Of a stretch of DNA of 64,000 nucleotides, positions 6,184 through 16,898 are shown piece by piece. Both the position numbers and the translations under genes were made by a program. A model generated the notes under the pieces. That model saw only the letters and a list, made by a program, of their open reading frames with translations. It was not told the DNA's origin and made no database searches. Each line of letters opens with the position of its first letter. The stretch's first letter is position 1. Source of the stretch: Azospirillum oryzae. Lineage in GTDB: Bacteria; Pseudomonadota; Alphaproteobacteria; Azospirillales; Azospirillaceae. Location of the stretch: NCBI RefSeq assembly GCF_008364795.1, contig NZ_VTTM01000001.1:1173456-1237455 (forward strand), given 5' to 3'.

Positions 6184-8724
6184 TCAGTAGAGCCCACCGG
6201 TTCCCAGCGTCGCCGCGGCCGGCGGAGCCGGCACACCCGGCTGTTGCGAGCCGAAGCCGCCTGTGGCGTTCGGATCGCCCAACATGGCGCCGGACGCCTG
6301 CGAGGAGCCGTCCAGCACCACCTGCGGTTGGTCGGGGTTGGGCTCGGTACCCGGCAGGAAGGCCTCCCAGATGGCGCGGTTGTCGCCCGGCTGTGCGAGT
6401 TGGCCGTTGGCCGGGTTGACGCGGACAAGGCGCAGGCCGGGCGGCACGCGGAACGGCGTCGCCGGCTTGTCCTTCAACGCCACCTGCATGACCTCCTTGA
6501 ACACCGGCACCGCGGCGGACCCCCCGGTCTCATGGCCGCCCAGCGAGCGCGGCTGGTCGAAGCCGATGTAGGTGCCGACCACCAGATCGGGCGAGAAGCC
6601 CATGAACCAGGCATCGTGGCTGTCGTTGGTGGTGCCGGTCTTGCCGGCCAGCGGCTTGCCCAGCGAGCGCAGCGCGGCGGCCGTGCCGCGCTGGACCACG
6701 CCTTCCAGGATCGAGACGATCTGGTAGGTGGTGCGCGGGTCGTTCACCTGCTCGCGGGTGTCGGGCACCGCCGGCACCGCCATCCCATCCTTCCAGGCGA
6801 CGTTGTTGCAGCCCTCGCACGCGCGGTTGTCGTGGCGGAAGACGGTCTTGCCGTTGCGGTCCTGCACACGGTCGATGAAGGTCGGCACCACCCGCTTGCC
6901 GCCGTTGTCCAGCATGGCGTAGGCGGTGGCGAGCCGCAGCACCGTCGTCTCCCCGGCGCCCAGCGCCATCGGCAGGTAGGGCTGCAGGTTGTCGACGATG
7001 CCGAACTTCTCGACCAGCGCCTTGACCTTGTCCATGCCGATCTGCTGGGCAAGGCGGACGGTCATGACGTTGCGCGACTTCTCGATGCCGACGCGCAGCG
7101 GGGTCGGGCCGTAGAACTCATGGCTGTAGTTCTCCGGCCGCCAGACCGGCTGTCCGCCGCCGGGGTCAAAGGAGAAGGGCGCGTCCATCACCAGCGACGA
7201 CGGGGTGAAGCCCTGGTTCAGGGCCGTCAGGTAGACGAAGGGCTTGAAGGACGAACCGGGCTGGCGCAGCGCCTGGGTGGCGCGGTTGAAGACGCTCATG
7301 GCGGGGGAGAAGCCGCCGACCATCGCCAGCACGCGGCCGGTGTGCGGGTCGAGCGCCACGAGACCGCCCTGCACCTGCGGGATCTGGCGCAGGCCGTAGC
7401 TGCCCGGCGGCAGTTCCTTGGCGGCCGACTTGTCGTTCTTCTTCGCCGGCTTCTCGTCCTCGTCCTTGGCGGGCGGGCCGCTCACCGGCTCGACCAGCAG
7501 GATGTCGCCCAGCTTGGCGACGTCGGACGGCTTGCGGATCGCCGGACCGGCGACGTCGCCGTCCTTGGAGGCGCGGGCCCAGCGCAGTTCGGACAGCGGG
7601 ATGCGGCCGCGGGTGCCGTCGGCCACTCCGATGTCCAGACCGTCCGCCTGATCGTCCTTCAGCACGACCGCCAGCTTCCAACCCTCCGACCCGGCGGGCG
7701 GCGGCATGGCGGCCAGCTTCTTCGGCCAGTTGTCGAAATTCTCCATCTTGGCGACGGGACCACGCCAGCCATGGCGGCGGTCGTAGGCGATCAGCCCGTC
7801 GCGCAGCGCCTTGGTCGCGGTCACCTGCAGCACCGGGTCCATCGAGGCGCGGACCGACAGCCCGCCCTCGTACAGCGCCTGCTCACCGTAGAGCTTCACC
7901 AGCTCGCGCCGGACCTCCTCGGAGAAATACTCGGCGGTCACCACCTCCTGCTCGTCGCGCTTGCGGGTGACCAGCGGCCGTCCCTGCGCGGCCTTCGCCT
8001 CCTCCGGCGTGATGTAGCCGTCTTCCGCCATGCGGCCGATCACCCAGTTGCGGCGGGCGACGGCGGCGTCGTGCTGACGGTCCGGGTTGTAGTTGGAGGG
8101 AGCCTTGGGCAAGGCCGCCAGAAAGGCGACCTCCTCGATGCTCAGCTCGTCCAGCGCCTTGTTGAAATAGTTCAGCGCCGCCGCCGCCACGCCGTAGGAA
8201 CGGTTCCCCAGGAAGATTTCGTTCAGGTACAGCTCCAGGATGCGGTCCTTGGTGAAGGTCCGCTCGATGCGGATCGCCAGGATCGCTTCCTTGATCTTGC
8301 GGGCGAAGGAGACCTCGTTGGTCAGCAGCATGTTCTTGGCGACCTGCTGCGTGATCGTGCTGGCGCCGACCGGCCGGCGCTCGCGGCCGAAATTCTCGAT
8401 GTTGGTCAGGACCGCACGCAGGATGCCGATCGGATCGACGCCCTGGTGGGCGTAGAAATTCTTGTCCTCGGCCGCCATGAAGGCGTTCATCACCTGACGC
8501 GGCATGGAGTCGATCGGCACGAAGATGCGCCGTTCCGACGCGAATTCCGCCATCAGGCGCCCGTCGCCGGCATAGATGCGCGTGGTCACCGGCGGCTCGT
8601 AATTGGCCAGCTTGGTGTAGTCGGGCAGGTCGTGGTCGTAATGCTCGAACAGGAAGACCAGCCCCCCGGCGCCGGCAAGAGCCAGCATCACGAAGGCCAT
8701 CAGCAAGGACAGAAGAAGGCGCAT
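6184..8724 (-). CDS. mrcA: Penicillin-binding protein 1A, bifunctional peptidoglycan synthase
   Basis: This 846-aa class A PBP is anchored by one N-terminal membrane helix (residues 5-27). The glycosyltransferase domain (GT51) shows AAEDKNFYAHQGVD and GASTITQQVAKN. An OB-like insertion spans roughly residues 320-430. The transpeptidase domain has all three motifs: SSFK in GSSFKPF (near 490), SRN in IEKSRNVM (near 550), and KTGTT in AGKTGTTNDSHDAW (near 690). It polymerises glycan strands and cross-links peptides in the periplasm. The transcript runs opposite to the acetylation pair and head-on with its terminator. The amidase gene ends 212 bp upstream. Confidence 0.96.
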   Translation of the reverse strand: MRLLLSLLMAFVMLALAGAGGLVFLFEHYDHDLPDYTKLANYEPPVTTRIYAGDGRLMAEFASERRIFVPIDSMPRQVMNAFMAAEDKNFYAHQGVDPIGILRAVLTNIENFGRERRPVGASTITQQVAKNMLLTNEVSFARKIKEAILAIRIERTFTKDRILELYLNEIFLGNRSYGVAAAALNYFNKALDELSIEEVAFLAALPKAPSNYNPDRQHDAAVARRNWVIGRMAEDGYITPEEAKAAQGRPLVTRKRDEQEVVTAEYFSEEVRRELVKLYGEQALYEGGLSVRASMDPVLQVTATKALRDGLIAYDRRHGWRGPVAKMENFDNWPKKLAAMPPPAGSEGWKLAVVLKDDQADGLDIGVADGTRGRIPLSELRWARASKDGDVAGPAIRKPSDVAKLGDILLVEPVSGPPAKDEDEKPAKKNDKSAAKELPPGSYGLRQIPQVQGGLVALDPHTGRVLAMVGGFSPAMSVFNRATQALRQPGSSFKPFVYLTALNQGFTPSSLVMDAPFSFDPGGGQPVWRPENYSHEFYGPTPLRVGIEKSRNVMTVRLAQQIGMDKVKALVEKFGIVDNLQPYLPMALGAGETTVLRLATAYAMLDNGGKRVVPTFIDRVQDRNGKTVFRHDNRACEGCNNVAWKDGMAVPAVPDTREQVNDPRTTYQIVSILEGVVQRGTAAALRSLGKPLAGKTGTTNDSHDAWFMGFSPDLVVGTYIGFDQPRSLGGHETGGSAAVPVFKEVMQVALKDKPATPFRVPPGLRLVRVNPANGQLAQPGDNRAIWEAFLPGTEPNPDQPQVVLDGSSQASGAMLGDPNATGGFGSQQPGVPAPPAAATLGTGGLY

Positions 8725-8936
8725 GACCGATCCCGCAAGAAACGACGAACGGCGCGCCCGCGGTCCGGTCCCGAAGGATCCGGATCGCAGATGCGCCTGA
8801 CAGGGCGGCGCATCCTACACCGCCGCGGTGCGAAGTGCCGCCCCCGTTCCCGTCATGTCAGGAAAATGTGACACGCTGAGGGCGCCCGCAAGAAGGCGTC
8901 GGCGCAAAGGGGGTATTCCGGCGGTCCGGCGCCGTT

Positions 8937-10421
8937 TCAGCTCCGTTGGGTGCCGTGCAGCCAGCGGAAATAGGCGTCGATGGTGCGGGCCAGCCCCTTG
9001 CCCAGACGCTCCCGGTGGCCGGAGGAGGTCAGCAGCTTGATGTCACGCTGGTTCGACAGGTATCCCATCTCGATCAGCGCCGACGGCACGTCGGGCGCGG
9101 TCAGCACGGCGAAGCCGGCCTGCCGGTGCGGCCGGTTGGGGATCAGCGGCACGTCGCGTCCAAGATTCTGCAGCGCCAGCGTGGCGAACCGCTTCGAATG
9201 GTTCATGGCGTCGCGCTGGGCGAGGTCGATCAGGATGTTGGCGACCAGCTTGTTCTCGCCCGACAGGTCGAGCCCGACCAGGGCGTCGGCCCGGTTCTCC
9301 TTGGCGGCCAGCATCTCCGCCTCGCGGTCGGACGCCTTGTCGGACAGGGTATAGATCGACATGCCGCGCACGTCGCCGCTGCTGATGCTGTCGGCATGCA
9401 GCGAGATGAACAGGTCGGCGCCGGCCTCCCGCCCGATGGCGACGCGGTCGCGCAGGCGGATGAACACGTCGCTGTCGCGGGTCAGCTTCACCCGGTAGCG
9501 GCCGGTCGCCTCCAGCTGGCGCTTCACCTCCTTGGCGGTGGCGAGCGTGATGTCCTTCTCATAGATGCCGCCGACGCCGATGGCGCCGGGGTCCTGGCCG
9601 CCATGGCCGGGGTCGAGCACGATCAGCGGCTTTTCCGCCACCGTCGGCGGCTTGTTGTCCGGCAGCGGCGGCGCCACGGGCAGCGCGGCCGGGATCAATT
9701 GGGCCGGCGGGATCGGCGGCAGCGGCGCGAAGGGCGGCGGGGCCGAGACGGTGGCATTGGTTTCGGCAGCCGGCGGCGAAGGCTGCGGAGCCGGAACCGG
9801 CGCCGGAACCGCCATCGCCGACGAGACGATGGACGACATCGTCAACGGGCTCTTGCCGGTAACCTCTTTGGCGTCCTTCCCGGCCGCGGCGAGCTGCCGG
9901 AACTCCGCCGCCGAGATCTTCTCCAGGTCGAGCACGAGGCGGGGCTGGTGGCCGTCGCGCGCCGGGATCATGTAGCCGTCGCGCAGCCGGGCCGGGCCGA
10001 CCGTCTCGAAGGTCAGGCGCGTGCCGCGCGGGCCGCCCGCCGCATGGTGGTAGCGCGCGACCACCCCCTTGCCCTCCACCGGCAGCGCGCCGCCGGGCCA
10101 GATCAGGTCGGGCAGATCGACGATGACGCGGTAGGGATCGGCGGCCATCGACACCGTGAAGGACACCGTGTCGCTCAGCTCCAGCACGAAGCGGGTCTTG
10201 TCCGGATGGATACCAAGCCGGGCATCGACCACCGCCGTGCGCGGCGGCGCCGACGGCAGGGCCGCGGTGGTCTGCGCCCTCGCCGCCCCGGTCGCAGCGA
10301 AACCGACCAGCCCCAACACCAGCAGCACCGGCAGAACCAATCCGAGAACGCGCATCGCCAGGCAACGCGCCGAAGCGGTGGCGGACGCGGCGGCTGTGGT
10401 CGGGCGGGGCGGCCGTGGCAT
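8937..10421 (-). CDS. amiC: N-acetylmuramoyl-L-alanine amidase with AMIN domain
   Basis: This 494-aa periplasmic zinc amidase splits the bond between MurNAc and the stem peptide, mainly for daughter-cell separation. After the N-terminal hydrophobic signal (about 22-48), residues 60-165 look like an AMIN domain. A Pro/Ala-rich linker (about 205-260) leads to the Amidase_3 domain. Zinc and catalytic residues are visible in VLDPGHGGQDPG, IYEKDITL, FISLHADS and PSALIEMGYLSN. The start at 10421 has GAGGAG 6-8 nt ahead. An internal ATG at codon 23 is an alternative giving a cleaner signal peptide. Its neighbour PBP1A makes the wall this enzyme cuts. Confidence 0.94.
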   Translation of the reverse strand: MPRPPRPTTAAASATASARCLAMRVLGLVLPVLLVLGLVGFAATGAARAQTTAALPSAPPRTAVVDARLGIHPDKTRFVLELSDTVSFTVSMAADPYRVIVDLPDLIWPGGALPVEGKGVVARYHHAAGGPRGTRLTFETVGPARLRDGYMIPARDGHQPRLVLDLEKISAAEFRQLAAAGKDAKEVTGKSPLTMSSIVSSAMAVPAPVPAPQPSPPAAETNATVSAPPPFAPLPPIPPAQLIPAALPVAPPLPDNKPPTVAEKPLIVLDPGHGGQDPGAIGVGGIYEKDITLATAKEVKRQLEATGRYRVKLTRDSDVFIRLRDRVAIGREAGADLFISLHADSISSGDVRGMSIYTLSDKASDREAEMLAAKENRADALVGLDLSGENKLVANILIDLAQRDAMNHSKRFATLALQNLGRDVPLIPNRPHRQAGFAVLTAPDVPSALIEMGYLSNQRDIKLLTSSGHRERLGKGLARTIDAYFRWLHGTQRS

Positions 10422-10471
10422 CGAGACTCCTCGGCGGCTGAAGGGGCGCGAAACAAGGCAGTGGACGCTCA

Positions 10472-10501
10472 GCTATAGCCTAGCCAATTCAACGCTCTCA
10501 A
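10472..10501 (-). promoter_or_regulatory. Candidate amiC promoter
   Basis: On the minus strand TTGAGA (10501-10496) is followed after 18 bp by TATAGC (10477-10472), a fair sigma-70-type pair. It would start a transcript with a leader of about 45 nt ahead of the amidase start. This is pattern matching only. Confidence 0.4.
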
Positions 10502-10663
10502 CGCGGATCGTCAGATCCCGAGTCAATTCCGGACGGGGGTGCCGTTCCTGCAACAGTGAGCATGAGCGTGGCAGCCGGAAGGTCCGGACGGGCTGCCACG
10601 GTGGAAGCGCGCGCCGCCGCTTCCCCGCAACGAACTTGTTCGCCGAATCGGCGCATTTCCGCG

Positions 10664-10692
10664 TTGTGCAAGAGGGATCGCTTGTCTATGGT
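10664..10692 (+). promoter_or_regulatory. Candidate rne promoter
   Basis: TTGTGC (10664-10669) and TATGGT (10687-10692) are separated by exactly 17 bp. A start near 10700 would give an RNase E leader of about 400 nt. Other pairs are possible in this AT-poor sequence. Confidence 0.35.
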
Positions 10693-11099
10693 ATCTTTGC
10701 GACAGACCGCAATTCGCCAGACCAGGGTCGGACTCCCAAGGTGAGCGCCGATTCGCTGATGCCGGGACCAACCTCCCAGGATCAGCCGATCGCCGGTCAC
10801 GGGGCTTACCCAAGGGGCTGCGGCGTCGCCCCCGACACCGCCTGTCCGGCCATCCGCGCCGGAGGGACGTCGCGGGGTGGCGCGTTCGGGTTGGCGGTGA
10901 GAGGACGAAACCTCGAAGCTGGCTGTGGCCGCAAGGCGGCAGCCCGGCGCGTGTCGACCGGGCCGTCCTGGCTGCTCTCGTCAGCGCCGTTCGGCGGTTC
11001 CGGTCCGTCGTGCCGTATGCTTCGCCCACAACAGACGCTGCGTCCAGGCGGCCCGACCGGTCGCGCGGGTTCCCTGGGTCGCGCCGTTGAGGACCGTAT

Positions 11100-14000
11100 A
11101 TGGCCAAGCGCATGCTGGTGGACGCCACGCACCCGGAAGAAACCCGGGTCGCCGTGGTCAATGGGAACCGGCTGGAAGAACTCGACTTCGAGATCGCCAG
11201 CCGCAAGCAGCTGAAGGGCAACATCTACCTGGCGAAGGTGACGCGGGTCGAGCCTTCGCTTCAGGCGGCCTTCGTGGAATATGGCGGAAACCGCCACGGC
11301 TTCCTCGCCTTCTCCGAAATCCATCCCGACTATTACCGCATTCCCATCGCCGACCGTGAGGCGCTGCTGGCCGAGGAACGCCGCCTGGAAGAGCAGGCGG
11401 AAGCCCGGGCCGAGGCCGCCGCCGACGGCGCCGTGATGGGCGAGCCGATCCGCCCCGAGCAGGTGGTCGAGGAATGGTCGCCGATGCCCTCCCCCATCGC
11501 GCCCGAGGCGTCGGATGAGGAATACGGCGACGACAACGGCGCCGAAGACGCCGAGTCCGGTGATGAGCAGGCCGCCCCGTCGGAGGGCGCCGCCCAGGCC
11601 GATGCCAAGAATGCCGCCCAGGACGCCGACGCCCCCGACACGCTGGGCGGCGACGAGGACGAGGAGGCGGAGACCCAGCGCCGCCGCTCGCGCCCGCTGC
11701 GCTCCTACAAGATCCAGGAAGTGGTGAAGCGCCGGCAGGTCATGCTGGTGCAGGTGACGAAGGAAGAGCGCGGCAACAAGGGTGCGGCGCTGACCACCTA
11801 CCTGTCGCTGCCGGGCCGCTACTGCGTCCTGATGCCCAACACCGGCCGTGGCGGCGGGATTTCCCGCAAGATCACCAACCCTGCCGACCGCAAGCGCCTG
11901 AAGGAAATCCTGTCGGATCTCGACATTCCCGACGGCATGGCGGTCATCCTGCGCACCGCCGGGCTGGAGCGTTCCAAGCCCGAGATCAAGCGCGACCTGG
12001 AATATCTCCTGCGCCTGTGGGACGACATCCGCGAACAGACGCTGAAGTCGTCGGCGCCCTGCCTCATCTATGAAGAGGCGAACCTGATCAAGCGGTCGAT
12101 CCGCGATCTCTATTCCAACGACATCGACGAGATCTGGGTCGAGGGCGAGGCCGGTTTCCGCACGGCGCGCGAGTTCATGGACATGCTGATGCCGGGCCAT
12201 TCCCAGCGCGTCCAGCTGTACCGCGACAGCCAGATCCCGCTGTTCCACCGCTATCAGGTGGAAACGCAGATCGACGCCATCCACAGCCCGGTGGTGCAGC
12301 TGCGCTCCGGCGGCTACATCGTCATCAACCCGACCGAGGCGCTGGTCTCCATCGACGTCAACTCCGGCAAATCGACCCGCGAGCGCAACATCGAGGAAAC
12401 CGCCTACAAGACCAACCTGGAGGCCGCCGACGAGGTGGCGCGCCAACTGCGTCTGCGCGATCTGGCCGGCCTGATCGTCATCGACTTCATCGACATGGAG
12501 GAGCCGCGGAACAACGCCGCCGTCGAGCGCCGCATGAAGGAGGCGATGAAGAACGACCGGGCGCGCATCCAGCTCGGCCGCATCTCCGCCTTCGGCCTGC
12601 TGGAGCTTTCGCGCCAGCGTCTGCGTCCGTCGCTGCTGGAGACCAACTTCGAACGTTGCCCGCACTGCTCGGGCACCGGCGTTGTCCGTTCGGTCGAATC
12701 CGCCTCGCTGCACGTGCTGCGCGCCATCGAGGAAGAGGGCATCCGCAAGCGGTCGGCGGAGATCACCATCTATGTCCCGACCTCGATCGCGCTCTACATC
12801 CTCAACCAGAAGCGCGGTGAACTGGCCAAGATCGAAGAGCGTCACGCCTTCAGCGTCATGGTCCAGGCCGACGATACGCTGATCGCCCCGGATCACCGTC
12901 TGGAGCGCAACAAGGCCCGCCTGCCCGACGAGGAAGGCCCGCTGGTCAGTGCCGACCGCGTGATGGCCGAGACCGACCGCGCGCTCGCCGCCGAACCGGT
13001 CGAGCCGGTGGAGGAGCCGGAAGCCGAGGTCGAAGCCGCCCAGGTCGAGGAGGCCGCCGAGCGTGCCGAGACCAACGGCGACGGCAATGGCGAGGACCGC
13101 CGCCGCCGCCGCCGCCGCCGTCGCGGCCGTGGCCGTGACCGCGAGGAAGGCCGGGCCGAGGGCGATACCGCCGAGGGCGAGGGCGAGACGGACGAAGCCG
13201 GTCAGGAGACCGAGGAGACCGCTCTGCCGGTTGCCGCCGAGGCGATCCCCGGTGCCGCCATCTCCGAACCCGCCACCGACGCCGACTCGGCTGACGCCGA
13301 CGGCGACGACGAGGACGAGGACGAGGACGAGACCGGCGCCGACGCCGGCGAGCGCAACGGCGAAGGCCGCAAGAAGCGCCGCCGCGGCAAGCGCGGTGGC
13401 CGTCGTCGGTCGCGCCGCGAGGGTGCGGAAGGCCTGGAGGGCGGCGAGGACGCCGTTTCCGAGCAGCCCGCCGCTCCGGTTCAGGCCACTCCGGCTCCGG
13501 CAACTCCGGCCGAGGCAAGCGATCTCGACTGGATCCTGGCCGGCGATACGGCCCCGGCGGCCGACGAAGCTCCGGTTCCCGTGCCCGCCACCAAGCCGCC
13601 GGTGACCACCGCTCCGGTTCCGCCCGAAGCCGCCAAGGCCCCGGCCAAGAAGGCCTCGCGCAAGCGCAAGGCCGCTGCCGAGGCTCCGGCCGAGGCTGCC
13701 CCCGTGGCCGCTCCGGCAGTTGCGGAAGCCCCGGCCAAGGGCCGCAAGCGCAAGGCCGCCGCTGCGGTCGAAGCGCCGGCGGAAGCTGCTGCCGAAACCG
13801 CGCCGGCCAAGAAGGCCTCGCGCAAGCGCAAGGCTGCCGCCGAAGCCCCGGTGGAGGCCGCTCCCGTGGCCGCTCCGGCTGCTGCCGAAGCGCCGGCCAA
13901 GGGCCGCAAGCGCAAGGCCGCTGCCGCCGCCGAAGCCCCGGCAGAGGTCGCGACTGACAAGGCGCCGGCCAAGAAGGCGTCGCGCAAGCGCAAGGCCGCT

Positions 14001-14153
14001 GCGGAGGCTCCGGCCGAAGCCGCACCGGTTGCCGCCGCGCCGGCTCCGGTGCCCCAGCCCGCTCCGGCCGCCGAGCCCGCCAACGAGCCGGCCCCCGCCG
14101 GTGACGAGGACGAGGCGAATGCCAAGCCGCGCCGCGGTTGGTGGAAGCGGTAA
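11100..14153 (+). CDS. rne: Ribonuclease E
   Basis: This 1017-aa endonuclease acts in mRNA decay and rRNA/tRNA processing and scaffolds the degradosome. The N-terminal S1 region (KGNIYLAKVTRVEPSLQAAF) is split by an acidic insert of roughly residues 85-200. The catalytic core carries the metal-binding aspartates in SIDVNSGK (about 419) and VIDFIDM (about 460). The zinc-link is CPHC (about 520-523). The rest is disordered: an Arg-rich RNA-binding patch near 670, an acidic run, a second basic patch, then 54-residue Ala/Pro/Lys repeats. The tail ends RRGWWKR, a short aromatic-basic end that could bind a partner. The acidic insert is typical of alphaproteobacterial RNase E. Confidence 0.96.
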   Translation: MAKRMLVDATHPEETRVAVVNGNRLEELDFEIASRKQLKGNIYLAKVTRVEPSLQAAFVEYGGNRHGFLAFSEIHPDYYRIPIADREALLAEERRLEEQAEARAEAAADGAVMGEPIRPEQVVEEWSPMPSPIAPEASDEEYGDDNGAEDAESGDEQAAPSEGAAQADAKNAAQDADAPDTLGGDEDEEAETQRRRSRPLRSYKIQEVVKRRQVMLVQVTKEERGNKGAALTTYLSLPGRYCVLMPNTGRGGGISRKITNPADRKRLKEILSDLDIPDGMAVILRTAGLERSKPEIKRDLEYLLRLWDDIREQTLKSSAPCLIYEEANLIKRSIRDLYSNDIDEIWVEGEAGFRTAREFMDMLMPGHSQRVQLYRDSQIPLFHRYQVETQIDAIHSPVVQLRSGGYIVINPTEALVSIDVNSGKSTRERNIEETAYKTNLEAADEVARQLRLRDLAGLIVIDFIDMEEPRNNAAVERRMKEAMKNDRARIQLGRISAFGLLELSRQRLRPSLLETNFERCPHCSGTGVVRSVESASLHVLRAIEEEGIRKRSAEITIYVPTSIALYILNQKRGELAKIEERHAFSVMVQADDTLIAPDHRLERNKARLPDEEGPLVSADRVMAETDRALAAEPVEPVEEPEAEVEAAQVEEAAERAETNGDGNGEDRRRRRRRRRGRGRDREEGRAEGDTAEGEGETDEAGQETEETALPVAAEAIPGAAISEPATDADSADADGDDEDEDEDETGADAGERNGEGRKKRRRGKRGGRRRSRREGAEGLEGGEDAVSEQPAAPVQATPAPATPAEASDLDWILAGDTAPAADEAPVPVPATKPPVTTAPVPPEAAKAPAKKASRKRKAAAEAPAEAAPVAAPAVAEAPAKGRKRKAAAAVEAPAEAAAETAPAKKASRKRKAAAEAPVEAAPVAAPAAAEAPAKGRKRKAAAAAEAPAEVATDKAPAKKASRKRKAAAEAPAEAAPVAAAPAPVPQPAPAAEPANEPAPAGDEDEANAKPRRGWWKR
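13644..14040 (+). repeat. 162-bp tandem repeat inside rne
   Basis: The sequence beginning GCCAAGAAGGC recurs at 13644, 13806 and 13968, an exact 162-bp period (54 codons), giving about two and a half copies. Each protein unit holds two basic clusters, KKASRKRKAAAEAP and AKGRKRKAAA, separated by Ala/Pro/Val spacers. The period keeps the reading frame, so copy number can change without breaking the gene. Confidence 0.85.
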
Positions 14154-14186
14154 GCCCAACGGCCCAACCGGGACCTCTGGAACGGG

Positions 14187-14216
14187 AAAAGGCGCCGCAA
14201 GGCGCCTTTTCCTTTT
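14187..14216 (+). terminator. Intrinsic terminator after rne
   Basis: AAAAGGCGCC (14187-14196) pairs perfectly with GGCGCCTTTT (14201-14210) around a GCAA tetraloop, followed by CCTTTTCCC. It lies 34 bp after the rne stop and 40 bp before greB, so it should separate the two units, though read-through is possible. Confidence 0.75.
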
Positions 14217-14255
14217 CCCGGACGTTATCACCCCTGCCACAGGACAGGTCGGACC

Positions 14256-14807
14256 ATGAGCAAGGCCTTCACCCGCGAGAACGACACGCCGGACGACGAC
14301 GACCTCGACGAACCGGCACCGCTGCCGCAGGGCTTCAAGAACTACATGACCCCGCCCGGCTTCCAGCGCATGCAGGAGGAACTGCGCCACCTGCTGCGGG
14401 TGGAACGGCCGAAGGTGGTGGAAGTGGTTTCCTGGGCCGCCGGCAACGGCGACCGGTCTGAAAATGGCGACTATCTTTACGGCAAGAAGCGCCTGCGCGA
14501 GATCGACCGCCGCATCCGCTTCCTGAACAAGCGGCTGGAGTCGGCCGTGGTGGTCAATCCGCAGGACCAGAAGAACCGCGAACAGGTTTTCTTCGGCGCC
14601 ACCGTCACCTATGCCCGCGAGGATGGGTCCGAGAATACCATCACCATCGTCGGCGCCGACGAGGTCGACCCCGACCGCGGCCATGTCAGTTGGATCTCCC
14701 CCATGGCCCGCGCCCTGCTGAAGGCGCGGGAAGGCGATCTGGTCGACGTGCGCACGCCGGCGGGGACGGAACAGGTGGAAGTGCTGGAAATCAGGTACGC
14801 AGGGTGA
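14256..14807 (+). CDS. greB: Transcription elongation factor GreB
   Basis: This 183-aa factor enters the secondary channel of RNA polymerase and stimulates cleavage of backtracked transcripts. After an unusual acidic leader (residues 10-20, DTPDDDDLDEP), the coiled-coil starts at TPPGFQRMQEELRHLL. The tip carries acidic residues in NGDRSENGDYLYGKKRLREI, the loop that holds the catalytic metal. The C-terminal FKBP-like domain includes GADEVDPDRGHVSWISPMA and ALLKAREGDLVDVRTPAG, patterns that fit GreB better than GreA. It ends just short of thiC, which runs the other way. Confidence 0.92.
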   Translation: MSKAFTRENDTPDDDDLDEPAPLPQGFKNYMTPPGFQRMQEELRHLLRVERPKVVEVVSWAAGNGDRSENGDYLYGKKRLREIDRRIRFLNKRLESAVVVNPQDQKNREQVFFGATVTYAREDGSENTITIVGADEVDPDRGHVSWISPMARALLKAREGDLVDVRTPAGTEQVEVLEIRYAG

Positions 14808-14840
14808 CGGAGAGGGCGGCGGCCCGCCCCCTCCCCTCCC

Positions 14841-16815
<1,975 letters not shown>

Positions 16816-16898
16816 ATGCGCCCATCCTGCCGCCGGCGGACCCGCCTGTCAAAAGGAAAGCGCCGCGGACCATCCGCCTGCCATATTGTGGAAACGCG

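Larger units (their letters stand above)
10422..11099. other. Divergent amiC / rne intergenic region with long rne leader
   Basis: This stretch is 678 bp and has no convincing gene. It holds a candidate amiC promoter (minus, 10472-10501) and a candidate rne promoter (plus, 10664-10692), leaving roughly 400 nt of leader before the RNase E start. Long leaders are known to mediate RNase E autoregulation in enterobacteria, so the same is inferred here. Open frames through it, such as one running into rne in another frame, lack ribosome sites. Confidence 0.5.

Noticed and set aside
10806..14684. 1292-aa open frame on the minus strand, opposite RNase E
   Set aside because: It is a shadow of rne: low-complexity Gly/Ala/Arg/Leu sequence arising from GC-rich codon bias, with no family motif, while the plus strand encodes a full RNase E.
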